Below, one piece after another: positions 44,691-53,794 of a DNA stretch of 64,000 nt (within the stretch, counting starts at the first letter, position 1; each line of letters begins with the position of its first letter). The stretch is from NCBI RefSeq assembly GCF_014635025.1, contig NZ_BMCE01000002.1, forward strand, positions 496,001 to 560,000, given 5' to 3'. The notes under the pieces were generated by a model. The model did no database searches and was not told where the DNA came from. It saw only the letters and a list, made by a program, of their open reading frames with translations. Source of the stretch: Fictibacillus barbaricus (GTDB lineage: Bacteria > Bacillota > Bacilli > Bacillales > Fictibacillaceae). The position numbers were made by a program, and so were the translations under genes.

Positions 44691-45623
44691 CTATTTTTGT
44701 TTTTCAGCAATTCTCAGTTTTGCTGAGCGTGATCTTCTGTTTTCTTCAAGCTCGTTTTCTGTTGGTACGATAGGTTTTCTTGTAATGAGCTGTAATTCGG
44801 GTTTGTATTCTTCTGGTATAACCGGCAGTCCCGGAGGGAGTTCCGGACCTGTACTTGCTTTTTTGAGTATATTTTTACACGCACGATCTTCTAATGAATG
44901 AAACGTAATGACTGCAATTCTTCCACCGATATTCAATAATTCTATAGAATCATGCAATGCATCTTCAAAGGCGTTCAGTTCATCATTTACAGCAATACGT
45001 ATGGCTTGAAATGTCCGTTTTGCCGGATGGCCGCCTGTTCTTCTTGCAGGAGCTGGAATTGCCTCCTTTATTATTTCGACAAGTTCACCCGTAGTTTGAA
45101 TCTCTTTTTTCTCTCTCGCCGCTTCGATCTTACGGGCGATCTGTTTAGCGAACTTCTCTTCGCCGTATCTCGAGATAATCTTCATCAACTCATTAAACGA
45201 CCATTCATTAACCACTTCTTTTGCTGTAAGTTCGCCTGACTGATCCATTCGCATATCAAGTTCAGCATCGTGCTGATAACTAAACCCTCTATCCGCTTCA
45301 TCCAGCTGTGGGGATGACACACCTAAATCAAAAAGAATACCATCCACCTTATGTACGCCGCGTTTAGAAAGCTCTTCCTTTATGTAGCGGAAATTGCTGC
45401 GAATAATCGTAAACTTACCTTCATGTTCCTTCAGCACCTGACGTGCATTTTCAATGGCTTTGTCATCTTGATCAAAAGCATATAAATGACCCGTTTCTAA
45501 TTGAGACAGAATTAGCGCACTGTGGCCTGCTCCACCCAACGTACAATCAACATAAATACCATCTGGTTTAACGTGTAAACCATCTACAGATTCTTGTTTT
45601 AAAACAGTTATATGGTCAAACAT
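44691..45623 (-). CDS. rsmH: 16S rRNA (cytosine-1402-N4)-methyltransferase
   Basis: RsmH (MraW) methylates C1402 in the ribosomal P-site region. The 310-residue protein has the SAM motif [10 protein letters not shown] at 26-35, a DQDDKAI acidic motif, the conserved [22 protein letters not shown] and the C-terminal [10 protein letters not shown] and RSRSAKLR segments. The second gene of the mraZ-led operon. Confidence 0.97.
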   Translation of the reverse strand: MFDHITVLKQESVDGLHVKPDGIYVDCTLGGAGHSALILSQLETGHLYAFDQDDKAIENARQVLKEHEGKFTIIRSNFRYIKEELSKRGVHKVDGILFDLGVSSPQLDEADRGFSYQHDAELDMRMDQSGELTAKEVVNEWSFNELMKIISRYGEEKFAKQIARKIEAAREKKEIQTTGELVEIIKEAIPAPARRTGGHPAKRTFQAIRIAVNDELNAFEDALHDSIELLNIGGRIAVITFHSLEDRACKNILKKASTGPELPPGLPVIPEEYKPELQLITRKPIVPTENELEENRRSRSAKLRIAEKQK

Positions 45624-45655
45624 GGAAAATTCCTTTCTGCTGTAAACTTAAGGGT

Positions 45656-46087
45656 TTATAAATCAAAATCCATAAGACTTTCTGCAATTTCACCAAAAGA
45701 GTCTTCAGACTTTGAGAAGTATTCTTCCCAAATTGATTTGCTCCAAATTTCAATTCTATTCGACACACCTATAACTACGCAATCCTTTTCTAGTTTTGCA
45801 TAATCTCTGAGCGGTGATGCAATGTTAACTCTTCCCTGTTTATCCAGCTGACATTCCGCTGCACCTGAAAAGAAAAAACGGGTAAAAGCTCGTGCGTCCT
45901 TCTTCGTAAATGGCAAGCTCTTGAGTTTTTCTTCAATTACTTTCCATTCACTTAAAGGATAGCCGAATACACATTGATCCAACCCGCGAGTCAAAATAAA
46001 CTCTGTGCCTAGTTCTTCACGAAATTTAGAGGGGATGATCATACGTCCTTTTTCGTCGATGCTGTGCTGATACTCTCCCATGAACAT
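45656..46087 (-). CDS. mraZ: MraZ, dcw cluster transcriptional regulator
   Basis: A 143-residue protein, identical in length to B. subtilis MraZ, with two SpoVT/AbrB-like repeats, each with the DxKGR/DxQGR signature ([15 protein letters not shown] at 9-23 and [14 protein letters not shown] at about 80-93). MraZ forms ring-shaped oligomers that bind direct repeats in front of its own gene. Such GTGG repeats are present just upstream here. First gene of the division cluster. Confidence 0.96.
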   Translation of the reverse strand: MFMGEYQHSIDEKGRMIIPSKFREELGTEFILTRGLDQCVFGYPLSEWKVIEEKLKSLPFTKKDARAFTRFFFSGAAECQLDKQGRVNIASPLRDYAKLEKDCVVIGVSNRIEIWSKSIWEEYFSKSEDSFGEIAESLMDFDL

Positions 46088-46117
46088 ATGATCACCCCAC
46101 TTTCTCCCCTAAATCTA

Positions 46118-46141
46118 CCACAACGCTCCACTTTTCACCAC
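46118..46141 (-). promoter_or_regulatory. MraZ-box-like 10-bp direct repeats before mraZ
   Basis: On the minus strand, GTGG occurs at 46138-46141, 46128-46131 and 46118-46121, a perfect 10-base period (GTGGtgaaaa, GTGGagcgtt, GTGGtagatt). A further GTGG lies at 46097-46100, next to the ribosome site. MraZ in other bacteria binds three or four direct repeats with this spacing in its own promoter, so this is the likely autoregulatory operator. Confidence 0.7.
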
Positions 46142-46169
46142 TACAAGTATTATTCGTGTACAAAAAAAA

Positions 46170-46193
46170 AAATCCTGCTGTCTCACAGGATTT
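46170..46193 (-). terminator. Terminator after bshC
   Basis: An AAATCCTG / CAGGATTT stem is followed on the minus strand by eleven T residues (46162-46172). It insulates the mraZ operon from bshC. Confidence 0.88.
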
Positions 46194-46215
46194 TTCCAAA
46201 ATTATTTTAGTGTTT

Positions 46216-47838
46216 TTATAAATATAATATCTTATGTTTCTCATTAAATTCATAAGGGTATTGTACTAGTTGATTTATAAGATCAGGACCATTTTCATTC
46301 GTAAATTGATAGATGTTCCAGACTCTTTCTTGCAAGATGTTGATGGGTTTTAATTGAAGCATAATCTCATCAAATTCAGCTAAGGGTTCTTTTACTTTTC
46401 TTCGAACACGCTGCTCCATTTTTTTTTCGATATAATCGATCTCCGAAATGATTCGATTAAGATTTTGTTCAGCAACAGGCAGCAGCTTTTTATCAATTTC
46501 CTCTGCAAGCTGCAACAGCTTCCCGTATGAATTTGTGAACTCTGCTTTTACAGTTTCAATTGACTCATTTGTTTCAATCGGTCTGTTTTCTGAGAACCAC
46601 TCTCTTTTGTATTTATCCGTTCCATCTGTTAAAACTTGTTCTATTGTTAACCCTTTAGAAAGTACTAGCTGATTAATCCGATCTGAAACAAGTGTAAAAG
46701 AAAGCCTTGGTGTTAAAATAGGCATTTTTCTTTCAAAATGGTTAAAGACCTTCCCAAGAACTGCCCAATAAGCGATCTCACCAGGTCCCGCAATAAAGGA
46801 AAGAACAGGCAATAAGAACTCTTGCATCAATGGACGTGTCACTACATTGTTACTGAATCTTTCAGGATGTTGAGCTGCTTCTGTTAACAGATCAGCCTCG
46901 GATATAGAAAAATCTTTTTCTTTTGATGAAAAACCGTTACCATTACGATACAAAAGAATTCTTTCATTATCTTTCGTAAAAAACAAATGTGCGTTATCTT
47001 TTTGAACTTCAATCGGGTCTTGGAATCCGATATTGTTTAACTCTGTCGTTTGAGCGATAAAAGCTTTATCTATATCTTTATTGTTTGTTATCATTTTCTT
47101 TAAGATTTCTGATTGTAGCCTTTTAAATTCAGGATCACCTGAATCCAGCAGTATGAGGCCTTCATCAGAAAACCACTTAGAAAGAAGCTTTGCAAAGAAA
47201 GTGACAATAGAATCGGATTGATCAAGAATCCGCTCAGTTTCCACAAGAAAATCACTCGTATATGCCGTTTCTCCAAAAGAACGGAATACTTCTTTTAACC
47301 ATGGTTTAACATCTTCCGTTTTCCATTGCCATAAAGATGCCGAAGATTTAACAGCTGAAGCGGCTTTCAGTGATATTTTTTTAGCTGTATTATTCTTCGG
47401 TACCATAACATGATTAATTTCATCCATATCATGATCTTCGCCAGCGATCCAAAATATGGGTACGACAGGTACGTTTAATTCTTTTTGAGCTTTCTTAGCC
47501 AACTGTATTGTGCTGATGCACTTGTAGATGACTAAAAGCGGTCCGCTTAATAAACCCGCTTGCTGTCCGCCAACAACTGCTAAACTCTCTGGCATAGATA
47601 ATTTCTGTATGTTTTCCATCGTATTGGACGAAGAGCCTATCTTGTGATTATACGAAGACAAATATTCCGTAAGTCCCTGCCTCGGAAATGAATAACGCTT
47701 CAGTTCCTGCTGTCTTTTTGTCCATTCACGCTTATCATAAGGTGCTTTATATTCAAAAAACCGGACAACATCCGTATCTCCTTTGGAATACCTTTCAAGA
47801 AAAGGTGAAGTATGAAGCTGCATTTCCTCCAGTCTCAT
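46216..47838 (-). CDS. bshC: BshC, putative cysteine ligase of bacillithiol synthesis
   Basis: BshC adds cysteine to glucosaminyl-malate to give bacillithiol, the main low-molecular-weight thiol of Bacilli. The 540-residue protein contains the conserved AVVGGQQAGLLSGPL, PIFWIAGEDHDMDEINHV and FSNNVVTRPLMQEFLLPVLSFIAGPGE-like blocks and a C-terminal coiled coil (about 430-490). The ATG at 47838 follows AAAGGAAG by seven bases. It sits beside mraZ, as yllA does in B. subtilis. Confidence 0.94.
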   Translation of the reverse strand: MRLEEMQLHTSPFLERYSKGDTDVVRFFEYKAPYDKREWTKRQQELKRYSFPRQGLTEYLSSYNHKIGSSSNTMENIQKLSMPESLAVVGGQQAGLLSGPLLVIYKCISTIQLAKKAQKELNVPVVPIFWIAGEDHDMDEINHVMVPKNNTAKKISLKAASAVKSSASLWQWKTEDVKPWLKEVFRSFGETAYTSDFLVETERILDQSDSIVTFFAKLLSKWFSDEGLILLDSGDPEFKRLQSEILKKMITNNKDIDKAFIAQTTELNNIGFQDPIEVQKDNAHLFFTKDNERILLYRNGNGFSSKEKDFSISEADLLTEAAQHPERFSNNVVTRPLMQEFLLPVLSFIAGPGEIAYWAVLGKVFNHFERKMPILTPRLSFTLVSDRINQLVLSKGLTIEQVLTDGTDKYKREWFSENRPIETNESIETVKAEFTNSYGKLLQLAEEIDKKLLPVAEQNLNRIISEIDYIEKKMEQRVRRKVKEPLAEFDEIMLQLKPINILQERVWNIYQFTNENGPDLINQLVQYPYEFNEKHKILYL

Positions 47839-47918
47839 TTATGTACTTCCTTTCTGCATATCGATTACATCCTTAACGAGTATAGCAAAGAACTGTTAAA
47901 GACCATAAGAGATTTGCT

Positions 47919-48302
47919 CTAAGCATCAAAAATACGTGAAATTACTCCATACGTAATTAAGGAAAAATAACCAATGGAGAGAATTAAAAACTGAAGACGC
48001 CAGTTTAGCCTAAGGATTTTGCTTATAGACAATTCCAGATCTTTTTTCCAGATGACGTATGTAAATAATATGCAGCCTCCCAAAAACAATAGAAGGAGGA
48101 TCCAATAATAAGATTGGCCCCAAATTTCAATTGTCATTCTCTCAATAGCAAGAAATAAAAAGAAGGTCGTACTATCTGTTCCCGCCTTAATTGCCTTACT
48201 TTTCTTTTTTGTAAGTTTATATATACTCTTGTTCACAAGAAAATAGACGATATAAGGAACGGTTATTAACGTAGCAATAAACGCACCTATAACATTTAAC
48301 AA
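47919..48302 (-). CDS. DUF3397-type small membrane protein
   Basis: A 127-residue protein with four hydrophobic segments (about 3-23, 47-62, 66-84 and 103-122) and a basic cytosolic loop. It resembles the DUF3397 family, found beside panE-like genes and bshC in Bacilli; family membership is from memory. No function is known. It starts four bases after the PanE-like gene and is probably co-expressed with it. Confidence 0.75.
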   Translation of the reverse strand: MLNVIGAFIATLITVPYIVYFLVNKSIYKLTKKKSKAIKAGTDSTTFFLFLAIERMTIEIWGQSYYWILLLLFLGGCILFTYVIWKKDLELSISKILRLNWRLQFLILSIGYFSLITYGVISRIFDA

Positions 48303-48306
48303 TCAT

Positions 48307-49194
48307 TCATCCTCTCCAATCCAATGCTTTAACAGCTTCATAGACAAACCTTGAATAGGGAATCTGTATAGATTTAAGATTCGCACGATTAATAATCTCC
48401 CCTGTTATGCTGTCAATTTCGGTTTGCTGTCCGCTCTCAACACTCTTAAGCATTGAGGAACGGTTCAACGAAGTATTTCTGCATAGGATTAGCAATTCCT
48501 TCCATAGTTCATCTTGTCTATCAGCCATATTTAGAGCTGTTATTGTTTCTTCAAATAATCGTTTCATTAATCTAAATGCATGTTCATTTGAAAGCAATTC
48601 CCCGTTTGTTAGCTTTAAAATAGCTGTTAGCGGATTAATAGAAGCATTCATAATCAGTTTTTCGAATAGCATCTTTTCCCAGTTCGTTTCTGATTGAATA
48701 GGAAAACGTTCTGAGTGGAGCAGCGTCTCCCAAGCATGAAGAGAATCTCCGCGATAGGAAGATAGCTTTATTCTGCCTTCTCCTAGATGATGAACAGTCG
48801 AATAACCTTCTTTTAGAGCACCATGTTCGACCACTCCAACACATACCTGATTGTTGGGTAAATTATCAATAAATGAAAGGTGACTGATCCCGTTCTGAAG
48901 AAAAAGACAAGAAACTTCACTAAGAGCTTTTAACTTGTTTAATTCTTTTATTGCTGTTTGTTTAACAGCTATCACGGAAAAAGGTTCATCACCTTTAAAA
49001 GTTTCTATGGGTTTTACTTCAACTGAAAAAGTAGCTTTATACCCCTTCATATTTACATATGTAAGTCCTGACTTCTTAATATTCTCAGCTTGTTCAATGG
49101 TTCTTGTATATATAACAGGTTCATTTCCATTACTTTGAAGAATATAGGAAACTAATAAACCGATCGCTCCTCCGCCAATCACACTGACTCTCAT
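48307..49194 (-). CDS. 2-dehydropantoate 2-reductase family protein
   Basis: This 295-residue protein has the NADP-binding GGGAIG at 7-12 and the ketopantoate reductase family layout: VIAVKQTAIKEL, FLQNGISH, the EHGALKEG segment, and the C-terminal helical domain with KLIMNASINPLTAI and EIDSITGEII. PanE reduces ketopantoate to pantoate for CoA synthesis. B. subtilis has YlbQ at this site, a candidate PanE, but the substrate is not proven. The ATG at 49194 follows GGGGGT; the ATG four codons earlier is the ribosome-site region. Confidence 0.87.
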   Translation of the reverse strand: MRVSVIGGGAIGLLVSYILQSNGNEPVIYTRTIEQAENIKKSGLTYVNMKGYKATFSVEVKPIETFKGDEPFSVIAVKQTAIKELNKLKALSEVSCLFLQNGISHLSFIDNLPNNQVCVGVVEHGALKEGYSTVHHLGEGRIKLSSYRGDSLHAWETLLHSERFPIQSETNWEKMLFEKLIMNASINPLTAILKLTNGELLSNEHAFRLMKRLFEETITALNMADRQDELWKELLILCRNTSLNRSSMLKSVESGQQTEIDSITGEIINRANLKSIQIPYSRFVYEAVKALDWRG

Positions 49195-49255
49195 GGTTAC
49201 CCCCATAGTTTTTATTAGATAGATATTACCATATTCTTTTGGCCAATCAAAAAAA

Positions 49256-49274
49256 CCTCCCTATTAAAGGGAGG
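49256..49274 (-). terminator. Terminator after the acyl-CoA carboxylase operon
   Basis: A CCTCCC / GGGAGG stem seven bases after the carboxyltransferase stop is followed on the minus strand by TTTTTTT. Confidence 0.85.
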
Positions 49275-49280
49275 AGATTC

Positions 49281-50819
49281 TTATACTGGGTATACCGGAT
49301 GTTTTCGTTCGCTGAAAACCATTTCTTTGTTTTCATAGAACGCAAAACGATTCATCAGTTCGTCTCTTAATGATGAAGGTGATACGATATCGTCAATGAT
49401 CATCTCAGATGCAAGCTTGTAAATATCAATATGCTCTTTGTATTCTTGTTGCTTCTGCTGCACAAATTGAATACGTTCTTTCACGTCTTCGATCTCATTG
49501 ATCTTGTTGGAGTATACTGCATTTACTGCCGCTTCTGGACCCATAACAGCAATTTGCGCTGTCGGTAAAGCGATACAGCAATCAGGCTCAAATGCAGGAC
49601 CAGCCATCGCATAAAGTCCTGCACCATATGCTTTACGAACGATGACAGAAATTTTTGGAACAGTAACATCACTCATAGCAGCAATCAATTTAGCCCCATG
49701 CCGGATGATTCCAGCTCGTTCTACTTTCGTACCAATCATAAAACCTGGTACGTCCGATAAGAAAAGAAGCGGTATTGAGAAAGCATCACATAACGTAATA
49801 AAACGAGCTGCTTTATCTGCAGAGTCTACAAACAATACGCCGCCCTTGACCTTAGGCTGGTTAGCAATGATTCCAACAGGCTTTCCATTAATACGCCCAA
49901 ATCCAGTAACGATCTCTTGAGCAAAAAGCTTTTTCATCTCAAAAAAACTTTCTTCATCAATAAGCCCATCAATAAATTCATACATATCAAAAGGCACGTT
50001 TTGATTTTCAGGGACGATTGCTTCTAGCTCTCTTCCTGCTTTAGGTGACAACGCTTCTGCAGCAGGGGCTTTTTCTTTGTAGTTGCTTGGGAAATAAGAC
50101 AGATAACGACGTGCTTCTTCAATTGCTTCAGTTTCATTAGCGGCTAAAACATCACCACATCCACTTACAGAGCAGTGCATTCTTGCTCCGCCCATCTCCT
50201 CGAGCGTTACTTTCTCGCCGATTACTTTCTCTGCCATTCTCGGGCTTCCTAAATACATCGAAGCATTCTGATCCACCATGATTACGATATCACAAAACGC
50301 TGGAATATAGGCACCTCCAGCTGCTGATGGTCCAAACAAAATACACACTTGCGGTATCATACCAGACATTTTTACTTGGTTGTAAAAAATCTTTCCTGCT
50401 CCACGCCGGTTTGGAAACATATCAATCTGATCAGTTATTCTAGCACCCGCGGAGTCCACCAAATAAAGCATCGGTACTTTTAATTTTTGTGCCGTCTCTT
50501 GAATGCGGATGATTTTTTCTACTGTACGTGCTCCCCACGACCCAGCTTTTACAGTGGAATCATTGGCCATGACACACACTGTTTTCCCGCCTAACTTTCC
50601 GATTGCTGTTACGACTCCATCTGCAGGCAGATCGCCTGCTTGGTTGTTAGCAAATTTAGCATCTTCTACTGTATATTCACCATCATCAAAAAGCAGTTTT
50701 AGGCGATCACGTACAAACATCTTATTCTGCGCGCTGTTTTTTTCGTGATATTTTTGTGCACCGCCTGCTTCGATCTTATCGATTTTTTCCTTTAACTGAT
50801 TCTCTAATTTCGCAACCAT
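49281..50819 (-). CDS. Acyl-CoA carboxylase carboxyltransferase subunit (PccB/MmdA-like)
   Basis: This 512-residue protein combines both crotonase-fold halves of a carboxyltransferase: an N-terminal half with LVDSAGARITDQIDMFPNR and GPSAAGGAYIPAFCD, and a C-terminal half with FLSDVPGFMIGTKVERAGIIRHGAK and AYGAGLYAMAGPAF. This matches propionyl-/methylcrotonyl-CoA carboxylase beta and methylmalonyl-CoA decarboxylase alpha subunits. With the upstream biotin protein and carboxylase it should form a complete acyl-CoA carboxylase. The substrate cannot be told from sequence. Confidence 0.9.
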   Translation of the reverse strand: MVAKLENQLKEKIDKIEAGGAQKYHEKNSAQNKMFVRDRLKLLFDDGEYTVEDAKFANNQAGDLPADGVVTAIGKLGGKTVCVMANDSTVKAGSWGARTVEKIIRIQETAQKLKVPMLYLVDSAGARITDQIDMFPNRRGAGKIFYNQVKMSGMIPQVCILFGPSAAGGAYIPAFCDIVIMVDQNASMYLGSPRMAEKVIGEKVTLEEMGGARMHCSVSGCGDVLAANETEAIEEARRYLSYFPSNYKEKAPAAEALSPKAGRELEAIVPENQNVPFDMYEFIDGLIDEESFFEMKKLFAQEIVTGFGRINGKPVGIIANQPKVKGGVLFVDSADKAARFITLCDAFSIPLLFLSDVPGFMIGTKVERAGIIRHGAKLIAAMSDVTVPKISVIVRKAYGAGLYAMAGPAFEPDCCIALPTAQIAVMGPEAAVNAVYSNKINEIEDVKERIQFVQQKQQEYKEHIDIYKLASEMIIDDIVSPSSLRDELMNRFAFYENKEMVFSERKHPVYPV

Positions 50820-50837
50820 CGTATACCTCCTTCAAGA

Positions 50838-50853
50838 GAGTGAGCGCTCGCTC
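50838..50853. promoter_or_regulatory. Operator-like palindrome in the carboxylase operon
   Basis: GAGTGAGC / GCTCGCTC is a 16-bp inverted repeat with one mismatch, lying between the biotin-carrier stop and the carboxyltransferase ribosome site. Spacing and symmetry look like TetR-type operators that control acyl-CoA metabolism. The binding protein is unknown, and a role as an RNA hairpin is possible. Confidence 0.45.
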
Positions 50854-50871
50854 AGATTATGTGCAGACTTC

Positions 50872-51084
50872 TTATTTTAATGTAACGAGCACATCGCCCT
50901 CATTAACAAAGTCTCCAGACGCAAACTTAATACTTTCAACAGTTCCAGCGTCTGTAGCATCAACCGGAATCTCCATCTTCATAGATTCTAAGACGATAAC
51001 CGTTTGCCCTGCTGTTACTTCATCACCTTCACCTACTAATACTTGCCATACTGTGCCTGCCATAGATGCTGTAATTTCTTTCAT
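50872..51084 (-). CDS. Biotin carboxyl carrier (biotinyl-lipoyl) protein
   Basis: A 70-residue stand-alone biotinyl domain: it begins [11 protein letters not shown], has the biotin-accepting Lys36 in the ESMKMEIP motif and ends in the family's [13 protein letters not shown] hairpin. It would carry carboxybiotin between the carboxylase (51105-52448) and the carboxyltransferase (49281-50819). This is the minimal form without the N-terminal linker of AccB, as in B. subtilis YngHB. Confidence 0.93.
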   Translation of the reverse strand: MKEITASMAGTVWQVLVGEGDEVTAGQTVIVLESMKMEIPVDATDAGTVESIKFASGDFVNEGDVLVTLK

Positions 51085-51104
51085 TTCTCTCTCTCCCTTT
51101 TATT

Positions 51105-52448
51105 TTACGATTTACTTGCGGATCTTTTGCTTAAATAATCTGTGGTGTAGTCACCTTTTACAAAGTCTTCTTCTTCTAACAATCTTTGAAATAAAGGAAC
51201 GTTTGTTTTTAGCCCTTTTATTTCGAGACTTCCAAAGAATTTTAGTGCGGTTTTAATACACTCTTCACGATTGGAATCGCTTACAATTATCTTTGCGATC
51301 ATAGGATCGTAAAACGGTGTAACCGCATTTCCACTTTCATATCCAGAATCAATTCGTACATTCGTTATTTCTGGCCAGTTCAGCTCTTCAATTTTACCTG
51401 GTGAAGGAAAGAAGGTTACTGGATCTTCTGCATATAATCTAAACTCCACAGCATGACCATTGCTTAAAATCTCGTTTTGCATGAGAGGCAACCTTTCACC
51501 TTTAGCAATTTGTATTTGCCATCTTACTAGATCAAGCCCTGTAATACTTTCAGTTACGGGATGCTCAACTTGAAGTCTTGTATTCATTTCCAGGAAGTAA
51601 TAGTCACCATTTTCACTGACGACAAACTCAACAGTCCCTGCATTTACATAGTTTACGGCTTTAGCAGCTTTTACTGCTGAAGCTGTAATCTTTGAACGGA
51701 GACTTTCCGTTAAAAAAGGCGAAGGAGACTCTTCAACTACCTTTTGATTTCTGCGCTGAACACTGCAATCACGTTCGTATAAATGAACGATATTTCCGTG
51801 TGTGTCACCCATAACCTGAACTTCTATATGTCTTGCATTCTCGATACATTTTTCAATAAACATTCTGCCTGAACCAAAGTAATTCTTAGCACGCTGTTGA
51901 GAAGAAACAAAATGCTTACTCAGATCATCTCTGTTTTCGCATTTTACCATTCCTATCCCGCCACCCCCGCTGCTCGCTTTAAGCATGACAGGATATCCGA
52001 TCTGTTCAGCAAGCTTGATACCTTCTTCAACATCTTCAATAGGCTCTATGGTTCCTGGAACGATAGGAACTCCAGCTTGCTGCATCGTTTTACGAGCCTT
52101 GATTTTATCGCCCATCCACTCAATAGTCTGAGGAGAAGGTCCGATAAATGTTATTCCAGCTTCCTCTATCCTTTTTGCAAAGTCATCATTTTCAGAGAGA
52201 AGACCATATCCAGGGTGGATACCGTCCACCTTATGTTCGATTGCTGCTTTTAAGATTTCTTCACTCTTTAGATAGGATTTAGCAACTGGCGGTTCTCCAA
52301 TATGTACGGCCTCATCCGCAGCTTTTACAAAAGGGAGGTCTTTATCTGCTTCAGAATATACAGCTACTGTTCCAATGTTCATCTCTTTGCACGTTTGAAT
52401 GATGCGCAGTGCAATTTCCCCACGGTTGGCGATTAAGATTTTTTTCAT
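51105..52448 (-). CDS. Biotin carboxylase subunit (AccC-like)
   Basis: This 447-residue enzyme carboxylates biotin with ATP and bicarbonate. It has KKILIANRGEIALR at 2-15, the ATP-grasp glycine loop KASSGGGGIGM, the ERDCSVQRRNQKVVEE block, and catalytic EMNTRLQVEHPVTE. A housekeeping accBC pair is expected elsewhere, so this is probably a second carboxylase dedicated to the acyl-CoA operon. It starts after an AAGGAGG site and is divergent from ylbP. Confidence 0.92.
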   Translation of the reverse strand: MKKILIANRGEIALRIIQTCKEMNIGTVAVYSEADKDLPFVKAADEAVHIGEPPVAKSYLKSEEILKAAIEHKVDGIHPGYGLLSENDDFAKRIEEAGITFIGPSPQTIEWMGDKIKARKTMQQAGVPIVPGTIEPIEDVEEGIKLAEQIGYPVMLKASSGGGGIGMVKCENRDDLSKHFVSSQQRAKNYFGSGRMFIEKCIENARHIEVQVMGDTHGNIVHLYERDCSVQRRNQKVVEESPSPFLTESLRSKITASAVKAAKAVNYVNAGTVEFVVSENGDYYFLEMNTRLQVEHPVTESITGLDLVRWQIQIAKGERLPLMQNEILSNGHAVEFRLYAEDPVTFFPSPGKIEELNWPEITNVRIDSGYESGNAVTPFYDPMIAKIIVSDSNREECIKTALKFFGSLEIKGLKTNVPLFQRLLEEEDFVKGDYTTDYLSKRSASKS

Positions 52449-52616
52449 AGTTCCATCCTCCTTCCTGTTGTCAACGTTACGTTTTTCGACAAAAAAGCGA
52501 AAAATCCTTTTTTGTAAGCGTAAACTAAACGAATATTTTATTTTTAAAGAATTTTTAGCCTAATTAGTATATACTATAACTATAGAGAAAAGTACAGAAC
52601 GACTGGGGGAGAGAAG

Positions 52617-53096
52617 ATGTCAAAGTATGAAGTGAAAAAATTGTTAGTTAATTATAAAACGCTCGAAGAGTTTAAGCAGTTCAAAGAGTATGGTGTACAA
52701 GAACTGTCAATGCTCGAGGATCTTCAAGAAAATATGATTGAAAATGACAGTGAATCTCCATTCTATGGCATTTACTATGGTGATAAACTTGTAGCACGTA
52801 TGAGTTTATATCGAATCGAGGCTGCATATGATCAGTATTTCGATCCGCCGCAAGATTACCTTGAACTTTGGAAACTAGAAGTACTTCCTCATCATCAAAC
52901 AAAAGGTCTTGGCAGAGCGTTGGTAGAGTTTGCAAAGACATTTTCGTTGCCGATTAAGACGAACGGCAGACAACAATCTGGAAGTTTCTGGGAAAAGATG
53001 GACTTTGAAGCTGTAACATATAATCAAGATCGTGACCGCGGTCAAAACCCTTATGTCTGGTATCCAACAGGTGTTAGTGAACAGCGCCTGGCTTAA
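52617..53096 (+). CDS. ylbP: YlbP-type GNAT N-acetyltransferase
   Basis: A 159-residue GNAT-fold protein with the acetyl-CoA loop region LEVLPHHQTKGLGRALVEFA (about 91-110) and a GIYYGDKLVARMSLYRI beta hairpin. The substrate is unknown. It aligns in position with B. subtilis ylbP, divergent from the carboxylase operon and convergent with the gerR-like gene. The ATG follows GGGGGAGAG. Confidence 0.88.
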   Translation: MSKYEVKKLLVNYKTLEEFKQFKEYGVQELSMLEDLQENMIENDSESPFYGIYYGDKLVARMSLYRIEAAYDQYFDPPQDYLELWKLEVLPHHQTKGLGRALVEFAKTFSLPIKTNGRQQSGSFWEKMDFEAVTYNQDRDRGQNPYVWYPTGVSEQRLA

Positions 53097-53110
53097 ATTC
53101 CAAAAGGAAA

Positions 53111-53134
53111 AAAGATGGCTAATTAGCCATCTTT
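53111..53134. terminator. Bidirectional terminator between ylbP and gerR
   Basis: AGATGGCTAATTAGCCATCT is a perfect 20-bp palindrome flanked by A- and T-runs on both sides, able to end both convergent transcripts. Confidence 0.88.
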
Positions 53135-53135
53135 T

Positions 53136-53705
53136 TTAATTTCTCACAGGTACTTCAACGAGTTTCCTCGCTCTATCCATAATCTGCAGAACTTCTTTAT
53201 AGTCGCGGTAAACTGTTTCATACTCTTTGTTTACCTTACTTAGCTTAGTCTTTAACGATCCGTTTTCCTTTTTCAGATGCTGCAGTCTGGATAATAATGC
53301 TTTATTTTCTTCTTCTAGGTTTTTTGCAGAAGGTTCTTCAGATTGCAGGTGCTGCAAGAATAATATGATTTCGTTTAGAGTAAGTGGCTTCTCACTTTGA
53401 TAACTGCTCTCGTAGTCATTTTTTTGAATGATAATATTATCTTCTGTTAGAGAAACTTGCGGTTTGATTTTTCTTTTATTACGATCTTTGCGTACTTTTT
53501 TAGCTTCTGATATAGCTTTTTCATATTGCTTTCGAATCAGTGAATTCCATCTGAATCCACAGGCTGCAGGCGTTCTCGAGAGTTTTTCTCCTACTTCTTC
53601 AAAAGCAACCAGCTGGGTGCTTCCTTCACGGATATGCCGGAGTGTAACCTCTGCAAGAATGGCATCTTCGTCTTTAGTCCAGGCATCCTGGCGCAAATTT
53701 GTCAT
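53136..53705 (-). CDS. gerR: RsfA/GerR-family sporulation transcription regulator (YlbO)
   Basis: This 189-residue protein has an N-terminal Myb/SANT-like domain ([23 protein letters not shown] at about 6-28, with [19 protein letters not shown]) and a C-terminal coiled coil at about 118-180. This is the RsfA architecture. B. subtilis YlbO (GerR), at the same location, modulates sigma-E-dependent spore coat genes in the mother cell. The assignment to GerR rather than another RsfA paralogue rests on synteny. The ATG follows GGGGGGATC. Confidence 0.87.
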   Translation of the reverse strand: MTNLRQDAWTKDEDAILAEVTLRHIREGSTQLVAFEEVGEKLSRTPAACGFRWNSLIRKQYEKAISEAKKVRKDRNKRKIKPQVSLTEDNIIIQKNDYESSYQSEKPLTLNEIILFLQHLQSEEPSAKNLEEENKALLSRLQHLKKENGSLKTKLSKVNKEYETVYRDYKEVLQIMDRARKLVEVPVRN

Positions 53706-53794
53706 TTAGATCCCCCCATTTTAGTGGTTTGTAATATGAATATGCTAGTGCTAGAAAAGATAGACTGTTTATTCTACTAAAATGAGGGAAATAC

